Shown here: piece after piece, positions 42,440-54,270 of the stretch | Position numbering within the stretch: position 1 is the first letter of the stretch | Layout of the letters: each line of letters starts with the position of its first letter | Source of the DNA: Periplaneta americana | Lineage: Eukaryota; Arthropoda; Insecta; Blattodea; Blattidae | Reading direction: 5' to 3' | Assembly: GCF_040183065.1 (NCBI RefSeq) | Contig: NC_091119.1 | Span: 186,476,543 to 186,540,542, forward strand | Length of the DNA: 64,000 nucleotides | Notes under the pieces: model-generated | What the model was told of the DNA's origin: nothing | Database searches by the model: none | Seen by the model: the letters and a program-made list of their open reading frames with translations, nothing else | Program-made: the position numbers and the translations under genes

Positions 42440-44975
42440 AGGTCGAGAAAGAGAGATCAAGAATTGACTTAATCTAAGACTTTTTTTACGAAGAGATAGT
42501 GGAAGAACAGAGGGAGGTTGAGGAAGACTGGGGACAGAAGTTTTAGGATAAGTATTGACAGTATGTTGAGGTTGGATACGGACAGAACGTTGAACATAAG
42601 TAAGGGCAGTATTTGAGGATCAGTAGAGACTAGGTGTTGAGGATAAATATGGACAAGGACATTGAAAATGAGTAGGGGCAGTATTTAAATATGAGTAGGA
42701 AGAGCATGTTGAAGATTAGTTGGAACTGGATGTTGAGAATAAGTAGGAATAGAATATGGAGGATGATTATGAAGAGAATATAGAAAATGAGTAGGAAAAG
42801 GGTGAAGAAGATGAGTGGGAACTTGATGTCGAGGATAAGTAGAAACAGAATGTCGAGGATATGTAGGAACATTATTTCGAGAATAAGTAGCAACAGGATG
42901 TCGAAGACGAGTAGGAACAGAAAATTGAGGATGAATAGGAACAGGACAGAAAGTCGAGGATGAGTAGGAACAGGATGTCGAAGATGAGTAAGAACAGAAA
43001 ATTGAGGATGAATAGGAACAGGACAGAATGTCGAGGATGAGTAGGAACAGGATATCGAGGATGAGTAGGAAGAGAAAATTGAGGATGAATAGGAACAGGA
43101 CAGGATGTCGAGGATGAGTAGGAACAGGATGTCCAAGGTGAGTAAGAACAGAAATTTGAGGATGAATAGAAACAGGACAGGATGTCGAGGATGAGTAGGA
43201 ACAGGATGTCGAAGATGAGTAAGAACAAAAATTGAGGATGAATAGGAACAGGACAGAATGTCGAGGATGAGTAGGAACAGGATGTCGAAGATGAGTAAGA
43301 ACAGAAAATTGAAGATGAATAGAAACAGGACAGGATGTCGAGGATGAGTAGGAACAGGATATCGAAGATGAGTAAGAACAGAAAATTGAGGATGAATAGG
43401 AACAGGACAGAATGTCGAGGATGAGTAGGAACAGGAAGTCGAAGATGAGTAAGAACAGAAAATTGAGGATGAATAGGAACAGGACAGGATGTCGAGAATG
43501 AGTAGGAACACGACATCGAAGATGAGTAGGAAGAAAAAATTGAGGATGAATAGGAAGAGGTCAGAATGTCGAGGATGAGTAGGAACAGGATGTCGAAGAT
43601 GAGTAAGAACAGAAAATTGAGGATGAATAGGATCAGGACAGGATGTCGATGATAATTAGGAACACGATGTCGAAAATGAGTAGGAACAAAAAATTGAAGA
43701 TGAGTAGGAACAGGATGTCTAAGATGAGTAGGAAGAGAAAATTGAGGATGAATAGGAACAGGACAGGATATCGAGGATGACTAGGAACAGGATGTCGAAG
43801 ATGAATAAGAACAGAAAATTGAGGATGAATAGGAACAGAACAGGATGTCGAGGATGAGTAAGAACACGATGTCGAAGATGAATAAGAACAGAAAATTGAG
43901 GATGAATAGGAACAGGACAGGATGTCGAGGATGAGTAGGAACACGATGTCGAAAATGAGTAGGAACAAAAAATTGAAGATGAGTAGGAACAGGATGTCGA
44001 AAATGAGTAGGAACAGAAAATTGAGGATGCATAGGAACAGGACAGAATGTCGAGGATGAGTAGGAACAGGATGTCGAAGATGAGTAAGAACAGAAAATTG
44101 AGGATGAATAGAAACAGGACATGATGTCGAGGATGAGTAGGAACAGGATGTCGAAGATGAGTAGGAACAAAAGAAATTGAAGATGAGTAGGAACAAAAGA
44201 AATTGAAGATGAGTAGGAACAAAAGAAATTGAAGATGAGTAGGAACAAAAGAAATTGAAGATGAGTAGGAACAGGATGTCGATGATAAGTAGGAAGAGGA
44301 TGTCGATGATGAGTAGGAACAGGATGTCGAAGATGAGTAGGAACAAAAAAAATTGAGGATGAGTAGGAACAGGACAGAATGTCGAGGATGAGTAAGAACA
44401 GGATCTCGAAGATGAGTAGGAACAGGATGTCGATGATGAGTAGGATAAAAAAAATTGAGGATGAGTAGGAACAGGATGTCGATGATAAGTAGGAAGAGGA
44501 TGTCGATGATGAGTAGGAACAGGATGTCGAAGATGAGTAGGAACAAAAAAAATTGAGGATGAGTAGGAACAGAATGTCGATGATGAGTAGGAACAGGATG
44601 TCGATGATGAGTAGGATCAAAAAATTTAGGATGAGTAGGAACAGGATGTCGATGATGATTGGAACAGAAAATTGAGGATGAGTAGGAACAGGATGACGAA
44701 GATGAGTAGGAACAAAAAATTGAGGATGAGTAGGAACAGGATGTCGATGACGAGTAGGAACAGGATGTCGATGATGAGTAGGAACAGAAAATTGAGGATG
44801 AGTAGCAATGGGACGTCGTGGATTGGTCGGTATAGGATGACAATGAATACGAACATAATGTTGATTACGGACGGGATGCTGAGGATAAGCAGGGACAGGA
44901 GGTTAAATCTTAGTACGGAGAGGAGGTTGAGTATGTGTAGAGGCAAAAGGCTGAGTATGGGTAATGAAAGGAGAT
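42440..44975. repeat. 2.5-kb minisatellite of ~24-28-bp units
   Basis: Basic unit GATGAGTAGGAACAGGATGT plus CGAG. In the core (42870-43650) three variants (…GGATGTCGAAG, …GAAAATTGAGG, …GGACAGAATGTCGAG) alternate in a higher-order unit of about 78 bp. At 44160-44270 a four-fold run of a 26-bp AAAAGAAATTGAAGATGAGT unit appears. The edges (42540-42860, 44800-44960) are much more diverged. Minus-strand Ser/Tyr/Cys-rich frames up to 374 codons span it in all three phases and are artefacts. Confidence 0.95.
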
Positions 44976-45767
44976 CGAAGGTAAAGTACGTTCGGACACA
45001 GTATTACTTCCATTGTAATCTTACCATTGAGTAGATGTTTCCAGTAACGCATGTAGTAGGTTGTCAGATTGAAATGAATTCAAAATAATAACTCGACAAT
45101 GTAGTCTGTGTTGAAATTCTTATGAAATGAACATATTTCTCTCAAGTCGTCCTTATTAAAGTGCCTGCAATTTGGTTTTGATTTGTAACCGCCACGTGGA
45201 AACGGGAGCAAATATATTCAGCTTTTATTGGACGTTACTTTATTGTGTTTTCCGCGTATTAAATTAGGCATAAATCGCGTCCATTCTGTATTGTTTATGT
45301 GCTCACAAATAAATTTCACTTGGCAGATCGAGCAATGCAACGGGAGACGAGATATTATGTCATATAAAGTTATGAATACGGCCTCCATTTATATTGATCG
45401 TTGTTTTGCTACCATGTCTCCCCTTTTCCTCAGAATTGACACGAATAAACGCAGCGCATAGCTACCAGGTTCTTTCCAAGGCTTTGCAATCTATTTGTTT
45501 TGCTGTTTATGTACTATAACTGGTTGCGTAGCAATATGTTTTTAATTAATTAAGCTATTAAAATAGTCAGAAGTTGTTTTTGAGTTTTTAATAGAATTTT
45601 ATAATTGTTATACTCAGTAGACTACGTAATTGTCATTTAGGCCTATCATAAAGTAGAATTAGGATATGAATTGCAAATAACTTAATTATGTATCATGTTT
45701 AGTTAATATTTCATTATAGCCCGTGTAAGCTTGTTAATGTGCATGATAATGATTTTTATATTTAAGT
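44976..45767. other. no recognisable feature
   Basis: A 77-codon frame at 45228 matches nothing I recognise; the rest is AT-rich. Confidence 0.5.
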
Positions 45768-46772
45768 ATGACTTTACTTGAAACATACAACAGAGTTCGT
45801 GTAGGTCAGTTTTTGTCAGATGCGTTTCCAATTCACTGTGGGCTAAAGCAAGGAGATGCACTATCACCCTTACTTTCTAACTTTGGACTAGACTATGCCA
45901 TTAGGAAAGTCCAGGATAATAGACAGGGTTTGGAATTGAACGGGTTACATCAGCTGCTTGTCTATGCGGATGACGTGAATGTGTTAGGAGAAAATCCACA
46001 AACGATTAGGGAAAATACGGAAATTTTACTTGAAGCCAGTAAAGAGATAGGTTTGAAAGTAAATCCTGAAAAGACAAAATATATGATTATGTCTCGTGAC
46101 GAGAATATTGTACGAAATGGAAATATAAAAATTGGAAATTTATTCTTTGAAATGGTGGAAAAATTCAAATACCTGGGAGCAACAAGGTAACAAATATAAA
46201 TGACACTCGGGAGGAATTTAAACACAGAATAAATATGGGAAATGCCTGTTATTATTCGGTTCAGAAGCTTTTATCATCCCGTCTGCTGTCAAAAATCTGA
46301 AAGTTTAGAATTTATAAAACAGTTATATTACCGGTTGTTGTGTATGGTTGTGAAACTTGGACTCTCCATTTGAGAGAGGAACAGAAGTTAAGGGTGTTTG
46401 AGAATAAAGTTCTTAGGAAAAAATCTGGGGCTAAGAGGGATGAAGTTACAGGAGAATGGAGAAAGTCACACTACGAAGAACTGCACGCATTGTATTCTTC
46501 ACGTGACATAATTAGGAACATTAAATCCAGACGTTTGAGATGGGCAGGGCATGTAGCACGTATGGGCGAATCCAGAAATGCATATAGAGTGTCAGTTTGG
46601 AGACCGGAGGGAAAAAGACCTTTGGGGAGGTCGAGACGTAGATGGGAGGATAATATTGAAATGGATTTGAGGGAGGTGGGATATGATGGTAGGGAATGGG
46701 GTAATCTTGCACAGGGTAGGGATCGATGGCGGGCTTATGTGAGGGCGTCAATGAACCTACGAGTTTCTTAAA
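45768..46772 (+). pseudogene. RTE-like LINE, RT palm to C-terminus
   Basis: 45768-46190 reads [20 protein letters not shown] (motif B), [15 protein letters not shown] and [14 protein letters not shown], the YADD catalytic motif, then [17 protein letters not shown] and FKYLGATR. A frameshift near 46187 and others to 46330 break it. The 46340-46770 frame continues VYGCETWTLHLREEQKLR, RLRWAGHVARMG, GRPEGKRPLGRSRRRWEDN-like and WRAYVRASMNLRVS, stop. Motif A and the endonuclease are missing (5' truncation at about 45765). It is the fullest copy of the family also at 4206 and 6194. The stop is followed by TAAAAGCCAAAAGTAAGTAA. Confidence 0.88.
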
Positions 46773-47500
46773 AGCCAAAAGTAAGTAATAATGGATAAAA
46801 ACTGACAAATATTTTCGCTTTCGCGTCCATTATGTCTGTTACTGGAATTACACCGTTTTGTCTGAGAGGGATCAAATTCAGACGGGAATCGAAACGACGT
46901 CCTTTTACTGAAAAGTCTTCGGCTGTGACTACGCTAGGTCTAAGTCTTGTAGCAATGTGTATGTCAATGCGACTGCCTTCTCCAGGTTACATAACTCACA
47001 ACACTCTGCAGAATCCATGGTTCCCGGCTAGGCACTTTAATCGAAGGAACACTAGTGCGTTCTCTATAAATTTGTTTATGCCGCAGTGAGATCATAAGAC
47101 GTCATGTCGCGTTTCACAGCCCGCGCGTTATGTGAGAGGGTGATATTGGGTCGCGGAGCGCCGGGTAATATTTCTTCCGTCCCCGGTAAACTAGAGTGTT
47201 GCATTCCAGAGCTGACATTGAAGTGAGCTCCACTATTTTACTGGGAACGGAGGGTGGCAGGACATTCCTGAGTGTATGCACGTGGGAGGAACAAGTAGAA
47301 ACGGCGATAACAAGAGACATGCAGGAGTCCGTCCTGTTCTTCGACTGATTCCTGTTCCCTCCAATATCAGCAGCGGCCGGTGTCCAATATCGCCCTCCTT
47401 TGATAATTCGGATCACATCTCTATCGTGAAATATCGCCGAATCCAATCACGCTCGCCAAGACAACAATGTGACTCTGTTTAATTAAATTTTGGTATTTAT
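46773..47500. other. unassigned, GC-richer patch at 47080-47470
   Basis: Balanced composition unlike the surroundings. A 110-codon minus frame (47446-47114, MDSAIFHDRDVIRIIKGGRY...) and an overlapping plus frame at 47276 are open; neither has a recognised motif. Candidate single-copy DNA or the edge of an unknown repeat. Confidence 0.35.
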
Positions 47501-49430
47501 GCACCATGAACACTTTAATATGTGTGCGTCTCACTACTTCCATGTCCCTTCCTCTACGACTCCCTTCTGCTTCTTCTCTATTTCTCTTTCTCTCATTATA
47601 TTCTTTTATATCTCTGTTTTAATCCTCCATTTTGTTACGTGTTCTATTTCTCTAGCCCACTATCCTTAACTTTCTTTCTGTCGTAACCTCGTAACTTTCC
47701 TTAATGCACTCTCTCACACACTCTGTTCTCTTCCTCTAGCCTACATCTTTACTTCTTTCTCATTTTTAATTTTGTGTTTCTCTTATCCCGATTTACTCTT
47801 TTTCCGGCGTTCTTTCCTCTGTTTCTTTCTTTCTTTTTTCTTTCTTTTTTTCCTTTCAGGATTTCCTTTCTATATTAATTTTAGTATCTTAATTCGCTCT
47901 TAAATTTTTTACACTTAAATTTTTCCATATTTTTATCCCTTTTCCTTTTCCAACATTCATATTTTTTTCATTTATATTTTTTATTAATTTTAATTATACT
48001 ACCACTTTGTTTTCTTTCATTTCTATATTTCTCCCTTTTTCCACTCACCCTTTCACTCCTTATTTTGCATTTACATATTCCTCCATTTATCTGTTTTTTC
48101 TTCTTCCTTTTCCTTTCACACTTTTCCCTCCCTTTCACTGTTTCTCCCTTTTTTCTTTCTCTTTTTCTGTTTGTCCCTCTTTCTATCTCTTCCTCTTTCT
48201 GTTCTTCACTTTCTTTCTTCCTCCCTTTTTTCTTCCTTTTTCTCCTTTTTTCCTCCCCATTTTTTCTTGAATTTTTCCTATCCTTTTCTTTGTGATTTCC
48301 TTTCTTTCTCCCTTTTCACTCTCTCTTTTCTACCTATCTCAATTTTCTTTCCTCCCTTTTTCCTTTCCTCCCTTTTTTCTCCTTATTTCTGTTTCTACCT
48401 ATTTCTCTTTCTCCCTTTCCTCATTATCCTTCTCTTCCTCCTTTTTCCTCCCTGTTTCTCCTTCCTTTCTCTCCCTCTCCCAAATTTCCTCTCTTCTTCC
48501 AGCTCCCTTTTTCTTCTCCTTTTATATTCTCCCGTTTTCTCCTTCTTTCTTTTCTCTTTCTCCCCTGTCGTCCTCCTCCTTCTCCCTTATTCTCTTTATT
48601 TTTATGTCTCATCTTTTCCATTGTCTCTTCATCTCTTTTCCTTCTATCTTTTTCTACTTTTCCTTATTCATTCTATTTCTCCTCCCCTCTATTTCTTCCT
48701 TATCCCTTCTCTTTTTTGATCTTTATATTTTTATACATATTCTTTTTCTACCTTCTTTCTTCCTTTTCACTTCTCTCTTCCTCTCCTTTTTATCCTTCTC
48801 CCTTTTTCTACCTTTTTATTTTTCTCCCTTTTAATCTTTCTTCCTTTTTGTCATCCTCTCTTTTTGTTCTCTCTTTTTCCCGTCTCCTTTCTTCTCTTTG
48901 CGTCCCTTTTTCCCCGTCTCCCTTCTCTTTGTCTCCGTTTTCCCCGTCTCCTTTTTTACCCGTCTCCTTTGTTCTCTTAGTCTTCCTTTTTCCCTATGTC
49001 CCTTCTCTTTGTCTCCGTTTTCCCCCGTCTCCTTTTTCACCCGTCTTTCTTCTCTTTGTCTTCATTTTTTCCCGTCCGTTCTTCTCTTTGTGTCCCTTCC
49101 TCCCCGTCTCCCTTCATCTCTTTGTCTCCCTTTTTCCCTGTCTCCCTTCTTCTCTTTGTCTTCAATTTTCCTCGTCCCTTCTTCTCTTTGTGTCCCTTCC
49201 TCCCCGTCTCCTTTCTTCTCTTTGTCTTCCTTTTCCCCGTCTCCCTTCTTCTCTTTGTCTCCCTCGTTCTCTCTGTCTTCCTGCTGATTCTCCTCTTCTC
49301 TTCTTCTTTTCCTCCTTTTATCTTTTCATCTACTATAGGTTATTATATTTCCTCTTTCTATCTCTCCTTGTTCTTCCTGTTTGTCTGTCGCTTATTTATT
49401 GTCTTTCTCTTTCTGTGTTTGTGTCTCTGA
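47501..49430. repeat. pyrimidine-rich tract with degenerate ~36-bp repeats
   Basis: Strong C/T bias throughout. From about 48850 to 49285 there are imperfect units of TTTTTCCCCGTCTCC, CTTCTTCTCTTTGTCTCC. Long Ser/Phe/Leu/Pro frames are a result of composition. Confidence 0.85.
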
Positions 49431-49441
49431 AATATGTATAG

Positions 49442-50246
49442 AATAGTAATATACGTTACAAGAGCGGTATGTTGACGTTTTCATGGTCGAGGAAAAGATT
49501 GAAAAAGCGAAACGTAGTTGAGCTTTTTTAATTTCCGAGAACATGAAAACAAACATACCGCTCGTGTATCGTACATTATTTTGTGCGAAGATCGTTTATT
49601 ACATATCTGAAAGACGAATTTCTAATTAGTTGCAATGAAATCTCCATGTTGGCTTATGTTTAATGACTGCAACTTCGGAAAACCAAAATATCTTTCTTCA
49701 ACATTGTTGTTATAAAATGTTTTCTGTGTTTCCTATACTCCAGCAGGCCGTGATATACGTCTGTCTTTTGTCCCCCAGTCTATAAATGCGAACTTAAAAC
49801 AAATGGTAAGGTTATGTAATGATTTATTTTTCATTTTAATATTTTAACAATATTATTTATATAACATATTGCAGGAATAACATCGGCATCTGGAATCTTG
49901 TTGATTTTTTCACGGCTTCCTTAATGTTACTTGTATCAGGAATGCAATAAGTTTCGTGGAGTAGTAGACTTTACTTAATTTTTGCAAATATTTAAAAACA
50001 ACAATTAACATTGCAATTTAGGTGAAATTGCAGTGGTAAGTTTCCAATTTATAATTATTACTATGTTAAACGTCTCTAAAAATATGTTAAAAGCCTAAAG
50101 CAGTAAAATGAATGTCGCGCTTAAGCTGTAAGAAGAGGGAAATTGTTATGTGTGTTACGTTGAGAATACTGAATGTGGTATTTCACACTTACCGCGTATT
50201 GGTTCTGTACGGAAAACAAGCAAATACGCACGATCTCGCACAAAAT
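49442..50246 (+). repeat. ~0.8-kb dispersed repeat, copy 2
   Basis: Near-identical to 37256-38022 with an extra ~38 bp (about 49692-49735, ACATTGTTGTTATAAAATG). The same hairpin near the start and CTCGCACAAAAT end. The extent of the match defines the element's borders as AATAGTAATATACG and CTCGCACAAAAT. Confidence 0.9.
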
Positions 50247-51229
50247 TTGTTACGCTTCTCACTAGAGGGCACGGTGGTTCGACACCGGGGAAGATCATAG
50301 TGATGACATGTGATGGATAAACATGTTTTTTTCATTGTAATTCTGTTTCCCTTGTTCACTTTATGTTGCTCTAGATTCACGTTATTATATTCTTCAAATA
50401 AGCACTGCAATATTAAACAGAACTTTCGTTTAACTTTCGTCATTATGCCATATAGAGTCTGCCGTTTTATATTTTCCCCCTTTGTTTACAAGACGTTTCA
50501 TCCAAATAACTCAAACTGGATACTTTATTATTTTACTGTTGAAGATGACCTTCCCTGGGAAAGTCATTAATTTACTTTTATATTAGTCCGCTTTTCGAAT
50601 TAACGTCCAACACGAATCTTACTATCTGTTGGATCGTGAGTGGATTTTTGTGTCTGTAAATGAGATTAAAAAATTAAAGCTCAGAATCAGAACATAGATC
50701 TGTAACTATCGGATTTAATGTGGAATTTTACTCGGGTATATATTCAGACTCCGAAGCGAGGATCAATTCATTGGAGAACATATATAGGCATCGATAGAGA
50801 GTAGGGAGATAGATAATCTTGTAAGGCGGGCCACAGTCCGTCCCCCGATATCCCGTTGTATGACCGCCAAGCAGTGTATAGGTCTATTATTACATTAACC
50901 CCTTTTGTTATTTTGCCATTTTACTTGTGTGACTTTATGCATACATCTTCTAATGGGCCATTATCTCTTAAATGTTCAGTATAAAATAGTATTATTACAC
51001 CCATACGAAAGGGTACTCTTAATTGCCGCAAACCACATTTATCCACCACAAGCTAGCCTATTTAATGCTTTTCTTCTTCTTACTCTTCTTCTTCTTCTTC
51101 TTCTTCTTCTTCTCCTTTGGTGACAAAGCAAAAAATATTAATTTAATTTTTTTAGTTTCTGTTAAGAAAAAATCCTTCATTTCTTTTATATCTTCTAAAA
51201 ATCTGCAACAAATGTACACTTAAATATCT
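50247..51229. other. no recognisable gene; (CTT)n at 51068-51113
   Basis: AT-rich with a (CTT)n microsatellite. An 86-codon frame at 50310 is unrecognised. Confidence 0.5.
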
Positions 51230-51482
51230 TTAGTTAGTTATTTAACGACGCTGTATCTACTACTTGGTTGTTTAGTGTCGATGAGATTGGTTATAACGAG
51301 ATGGTATTTGGCGAGATAAGGCAGAGAATCCGTCATATATTAGCTAATATTCGCCTTACGGTTGGGGAAAACCTCGGAATAAACCTAACCAGGTAATCAG
51401 TCCAAGAGGGAAACTAATTCACGCCCGAGCGCAACCGGATCGGCAGGCAAGCGCCTTAGCTGACTGAGCTACGCCGGTAGCT
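51230..51482 (-). mobile_element. tRNA-derived SINE (family C), full-length copy
   Basis: Minus strand head CTACCGGCGTAGCTCAGTCA (box A) ... GGCGCTTGCCTGCCGATCCG, CGGGCGTGAATTAGTTTCCC (damaged box B), GATTACCTGGTTAGG...TTCCCCAACCG hairpin body, CGTAAGGCGAATATTAGC, tail GACACTAAACAACC...AGATACAGCGTCGTTAAATAA. Same family as 19767-20032. Confidence 0.85.
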
Positions 51483-51518
51483 ATTAATCATTATTTTCAC
51501 ATAAATTCTAAGGTAAAA

Positions 51519-51726
51519 ATTCTGCAGTGCTTGGGGAAAGTGACACAAGTCAGTTTCCACAAACCTTTTTTGATAATTTATTGACAACTTACACTGGTTT
51601 ATGTCGATTTGACTTTTTTCTGTATGAATTATTGTAATGGCAGATGTTCCGTAAGTTGTCAATAAATTATCAAAAAAGGTTTATGGAAACTGACTGATGT
51701 CACTTTTCCCGAGCACTGCAGAATTC
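51519..51726. mobile_element. 208-bp foldback MITE
   Basis: Arms 51519-51592 and 51651-51726 are inverted copies (AATTCTGCAGTGCT(T/C)GGG, AGTTTCCA(C/T)AAACC, GATAATTTATTGACAACTTA) around a ~58-bp loop. No coding. Confidence 0.85.
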
Positions 51727-52225
51727 TCAAAAAGTAATTAATGGTGGCACATGTTCATGAAACAACTGACTGTGTACAAAACTTACAGATTATTTTTTCA
51801 TTTGAACAAGCTTGACCTATCCTAAGAATATGAGACAAATAACATCAAAAAATATCTGGTACATCCTGAATATACAAGGTGAACTGTAAGTAATGTCATT
51901 AATTACAAGGGGTTGTTGTTTTAGATATTTCAAAAAAGAAAGTTTAGTACAATTTTGATCGTTTTTGCTTAATTTCTGAAATATAAATAGTTGTATATGA
52001 AACATTTCATAGCATGTTTTGGGAAAGCCATTGATTTAATTCTCAATATTTATAGTCAATTTAAGAGAGCAGTGTATTATGATAATATGTGATTGAAATA
52101 ATTTTAGTTTTGTCCTTTAAATGTACAGACATTTAATCTGAACAAATGTAGCTTTTCGTTCTTAAAAATGAATTTTAAAATATCTACATTTATCATAACT
52201 CAATTTTTTTAATTTTGTTTTAGCG
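51727..52225. other. no gene; dispersed motif at 51872-51925
   Basis: TACAAGGTGAACTGTAAGTA, ATGTCATTAATTACAAGGGG resembles 36066-36116. Otherwise AT-rich. Confidence 0.45.
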
Positions 52226-52490
52226 TAATAGAGTTTGCGGGAAAAACGATGAATGTCACAGTTTTCTTAAGGTTGATGTCATTATCTATTTCAATGGATC
52301 ACTGCGAAATTGAATGTTGTTCTTATGAAAAATGGTAAAAAGGAGAATTATCACCACGAATACAGTAATCCTTTCCTTTATTTTCTATAGAAACAGCACT
52401 ACATCTTGCACTTATAGACTCAATTAGATCGTTATGTAATCCTTAATAGAAATGTGACATTCATCGTTTTTCCCGCAAGCTCTTCTATTA
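52226..52490. mobile_element. MITE with ~30-bp terminal inverted repeats
   Basis: TTGCGGGAAAAACGATGAAT, GTCACA (52234-52260) is mirrored by TGTGACATTCATCGTTTTTC, CCGCAA (52453-52479), extending outwards through TAATAG. The interior is not palindromic and not coding. Confidence 0.85.
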
Positions 52491-52519
52491 TTGTAATAAT
52501 TAGTGATATACCGAATGGT

Positions 52520-52772
52520 CCACACCTATGGAGTAACGGTCAACGCGTCTGGCCGCGAAACCAGGTGGCCCGGGTTCGAATCCCGGTCGGGACAAGTTAC
52601 ATAGTTGAGGTTTTTTCCGGGGTTTCCAATACGAGCAAATACTGGGTAACTTTCGGTGCTGGATCCCGGACTCATTTCACCGGCATTATCACCTTCATTT
52701 TCATTCAGACGCTAAATAACGTAGATGTTGATACAGCGTCGTCAAATAAACCAATAAAATAAAAATATACCG
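52520..52772 (+). mobile_element. tRNA-derived SINE (family B), full-length copy
   Basis: Head GTCCACACCTATGGAGTAAC, GGTCAACGCGTCTGGCC, box B CGGGTTCGAATCCCGG, then CAAGTTACATAGTTGAGG, TGGGTAACTTTCGGTGC, GGACTCATTTCACCGGC, and tail GACGCTAAATAACG, TTGATACAGCGTCGTC, AATAAACCAATAAAA. Confidence 0.9.
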
Positions 52773-52788
52773 AATGTTGTATTTCGTT

Positions 52789-52831
<43 letters not shown>

Positions 52832-53275
52832 TTTTCTTAAATAATAACAGTGTAGGCTATATCTCCAATAAATGATTTCTTAGCATCGCCACAGATACAC
52901 TTGATTGACTTGTCACTATCTCTGGGACTAGAGAGTTATTGAAATTTATATTTTCTCCGCCATTCATAAAATAAACAGTTTGACTCGTAGACATTTTGTT
53001 TTCCAGCATTAACTTCCCATGATTGTACGAGAAGATTCGAAGAGAACGGCAGTTACGTAGACCTTCGGCTCCCCCCTACTACCAATAATGCATAGCACAA
53101 TGTCAATACGGCGGTTGCTGTCGTCTGCGATACAACGAACTTTTCTGTTGATTTTCGAGTTCATTTTTTTTTTCTGCTTATTATATGCTTATTTAAGTTG
53201 TGTTAACTCTCGCTAGTGGTTTTATACTTTATTTTATCCGTCTTAGTATTTATTTTATTATTGTAAATATTTTTG

Positions 53276-53322
<47 letters not shown>

Positions 53323-53339
53323 GTAATGAATTAATTTGT
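52773..53339. other. unassigned, with (TA)n 52794-52829 and (TTA)n 53279-53321
   Basis: Two microsatellites and nothing else recognised. Confidence 0.6.
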
Positions 53340-53374
53340 ATTACTATCTTTGTATCATCTCCGTGACGGATATT

Positions 53375-53407
<33 letters not shown>

Positions 53408-53575
53408 CTATTATTTCTAACATAAACATTATTATTGATCTCTTTAAAATTTATGGAGACTACTGGACTGTACCCGAGCACGAGCATGTTTCATTTCGGG
53501 TATATATTCATATGTATCATTTCAAATGTAAATTGTGAATAAATTTGAATTTGAATTTGAATTTGTTTAGTGTTT
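53340..53575 (+). mobile_element. LINE 3' tip with conserved hairpin and (GAATTT)n tail
   Basis: Hairpin 53471-53502: TACCCGA pairs with TCGGGTA around GCACGAGCATGTTTCATT. It ends GAATAAATTTGAATTTGAAT (53537-53566). The hairpin is homologous to those at 12672 and 58207. No coding part is recognised. Confidence 0.65.
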
Positions 53576-54231
53576 TAATTTCTTAATGCTCTTCTAATTC
53601 CATAGACAAATAGTTATGCAATAATTTAAATTGACTACAAGCCGCCACTGAATTTGAGGACACACGTAACCTGCATCGCTTTTGTTTGTGTAGTGGGTCC
53701 GGCGCAGATCGCCAAGAGGTAGACAGACATCAGAGTATGCTTTGTAGCGTCACCTTAAACTCTGGATTCCAAACGGGAAGAGGGCTGTTATGAAGCTCTC
53801 TTTGTGTGTAAGATTGTGAATTAATTCCGGGCCTAGCGCTCCGGGCCATCGCGGTGGATGTCAGACTTCTATATAACTATTTGTTAAAACAGTTGCTTCA
53901 CCCTGCAAAGTATGCTGCCTGCCTGCCTCGGGTTTATCCATCGCATTTTTCGAAATGCATGTATTTTATATTTTTTGAGGGAAAGTTCGGATATGTTTTC
54001 CAGTCACAGTACGAAACATTCCACGCATTCTCTGAATCTTTTATCAAGTTATCCAGAGCGCGAGCGAATAACACATTTTTAGACATTTGCACATTCGTTG
54101 ATATGTGACATTGTTTTACTGTTGATCTGAGCACTTAACGTATAATCATTGCAGAAAACAAGTGAATTGCGTGAAACGCTAATATAATATGGCTGTTATT
54201 TTCATGATACCGGTAATGTTTATTGTGATTT

Positions 54232-54236
<5 letters not shown>
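53576..54236. other. no recognisable feature
   Basis: Balanced-composition sequence with an 84-codon frame at 53854; no motif recognised. Confidence 0.45.

Positions 54237-54270
<34 letters not shown>

Noticed and set aside
42630-44843. Minus-strand frames of 237-374 codons rich in SYSSSTSC
   Set aside because: They are the minisatellite translated; all three phases are open and no signal or splice feature is present.
48007-49441. Long Phe/Ser/Pro frames at 48.0-49.4 kb
   Set aside because: Composition artefact of a C/T-rich tract.
52534-52600. Functional tRNA gene at family B SINE heads
   Set aside because: Five copies share the same downstream body and tail, the mark of a SINE.
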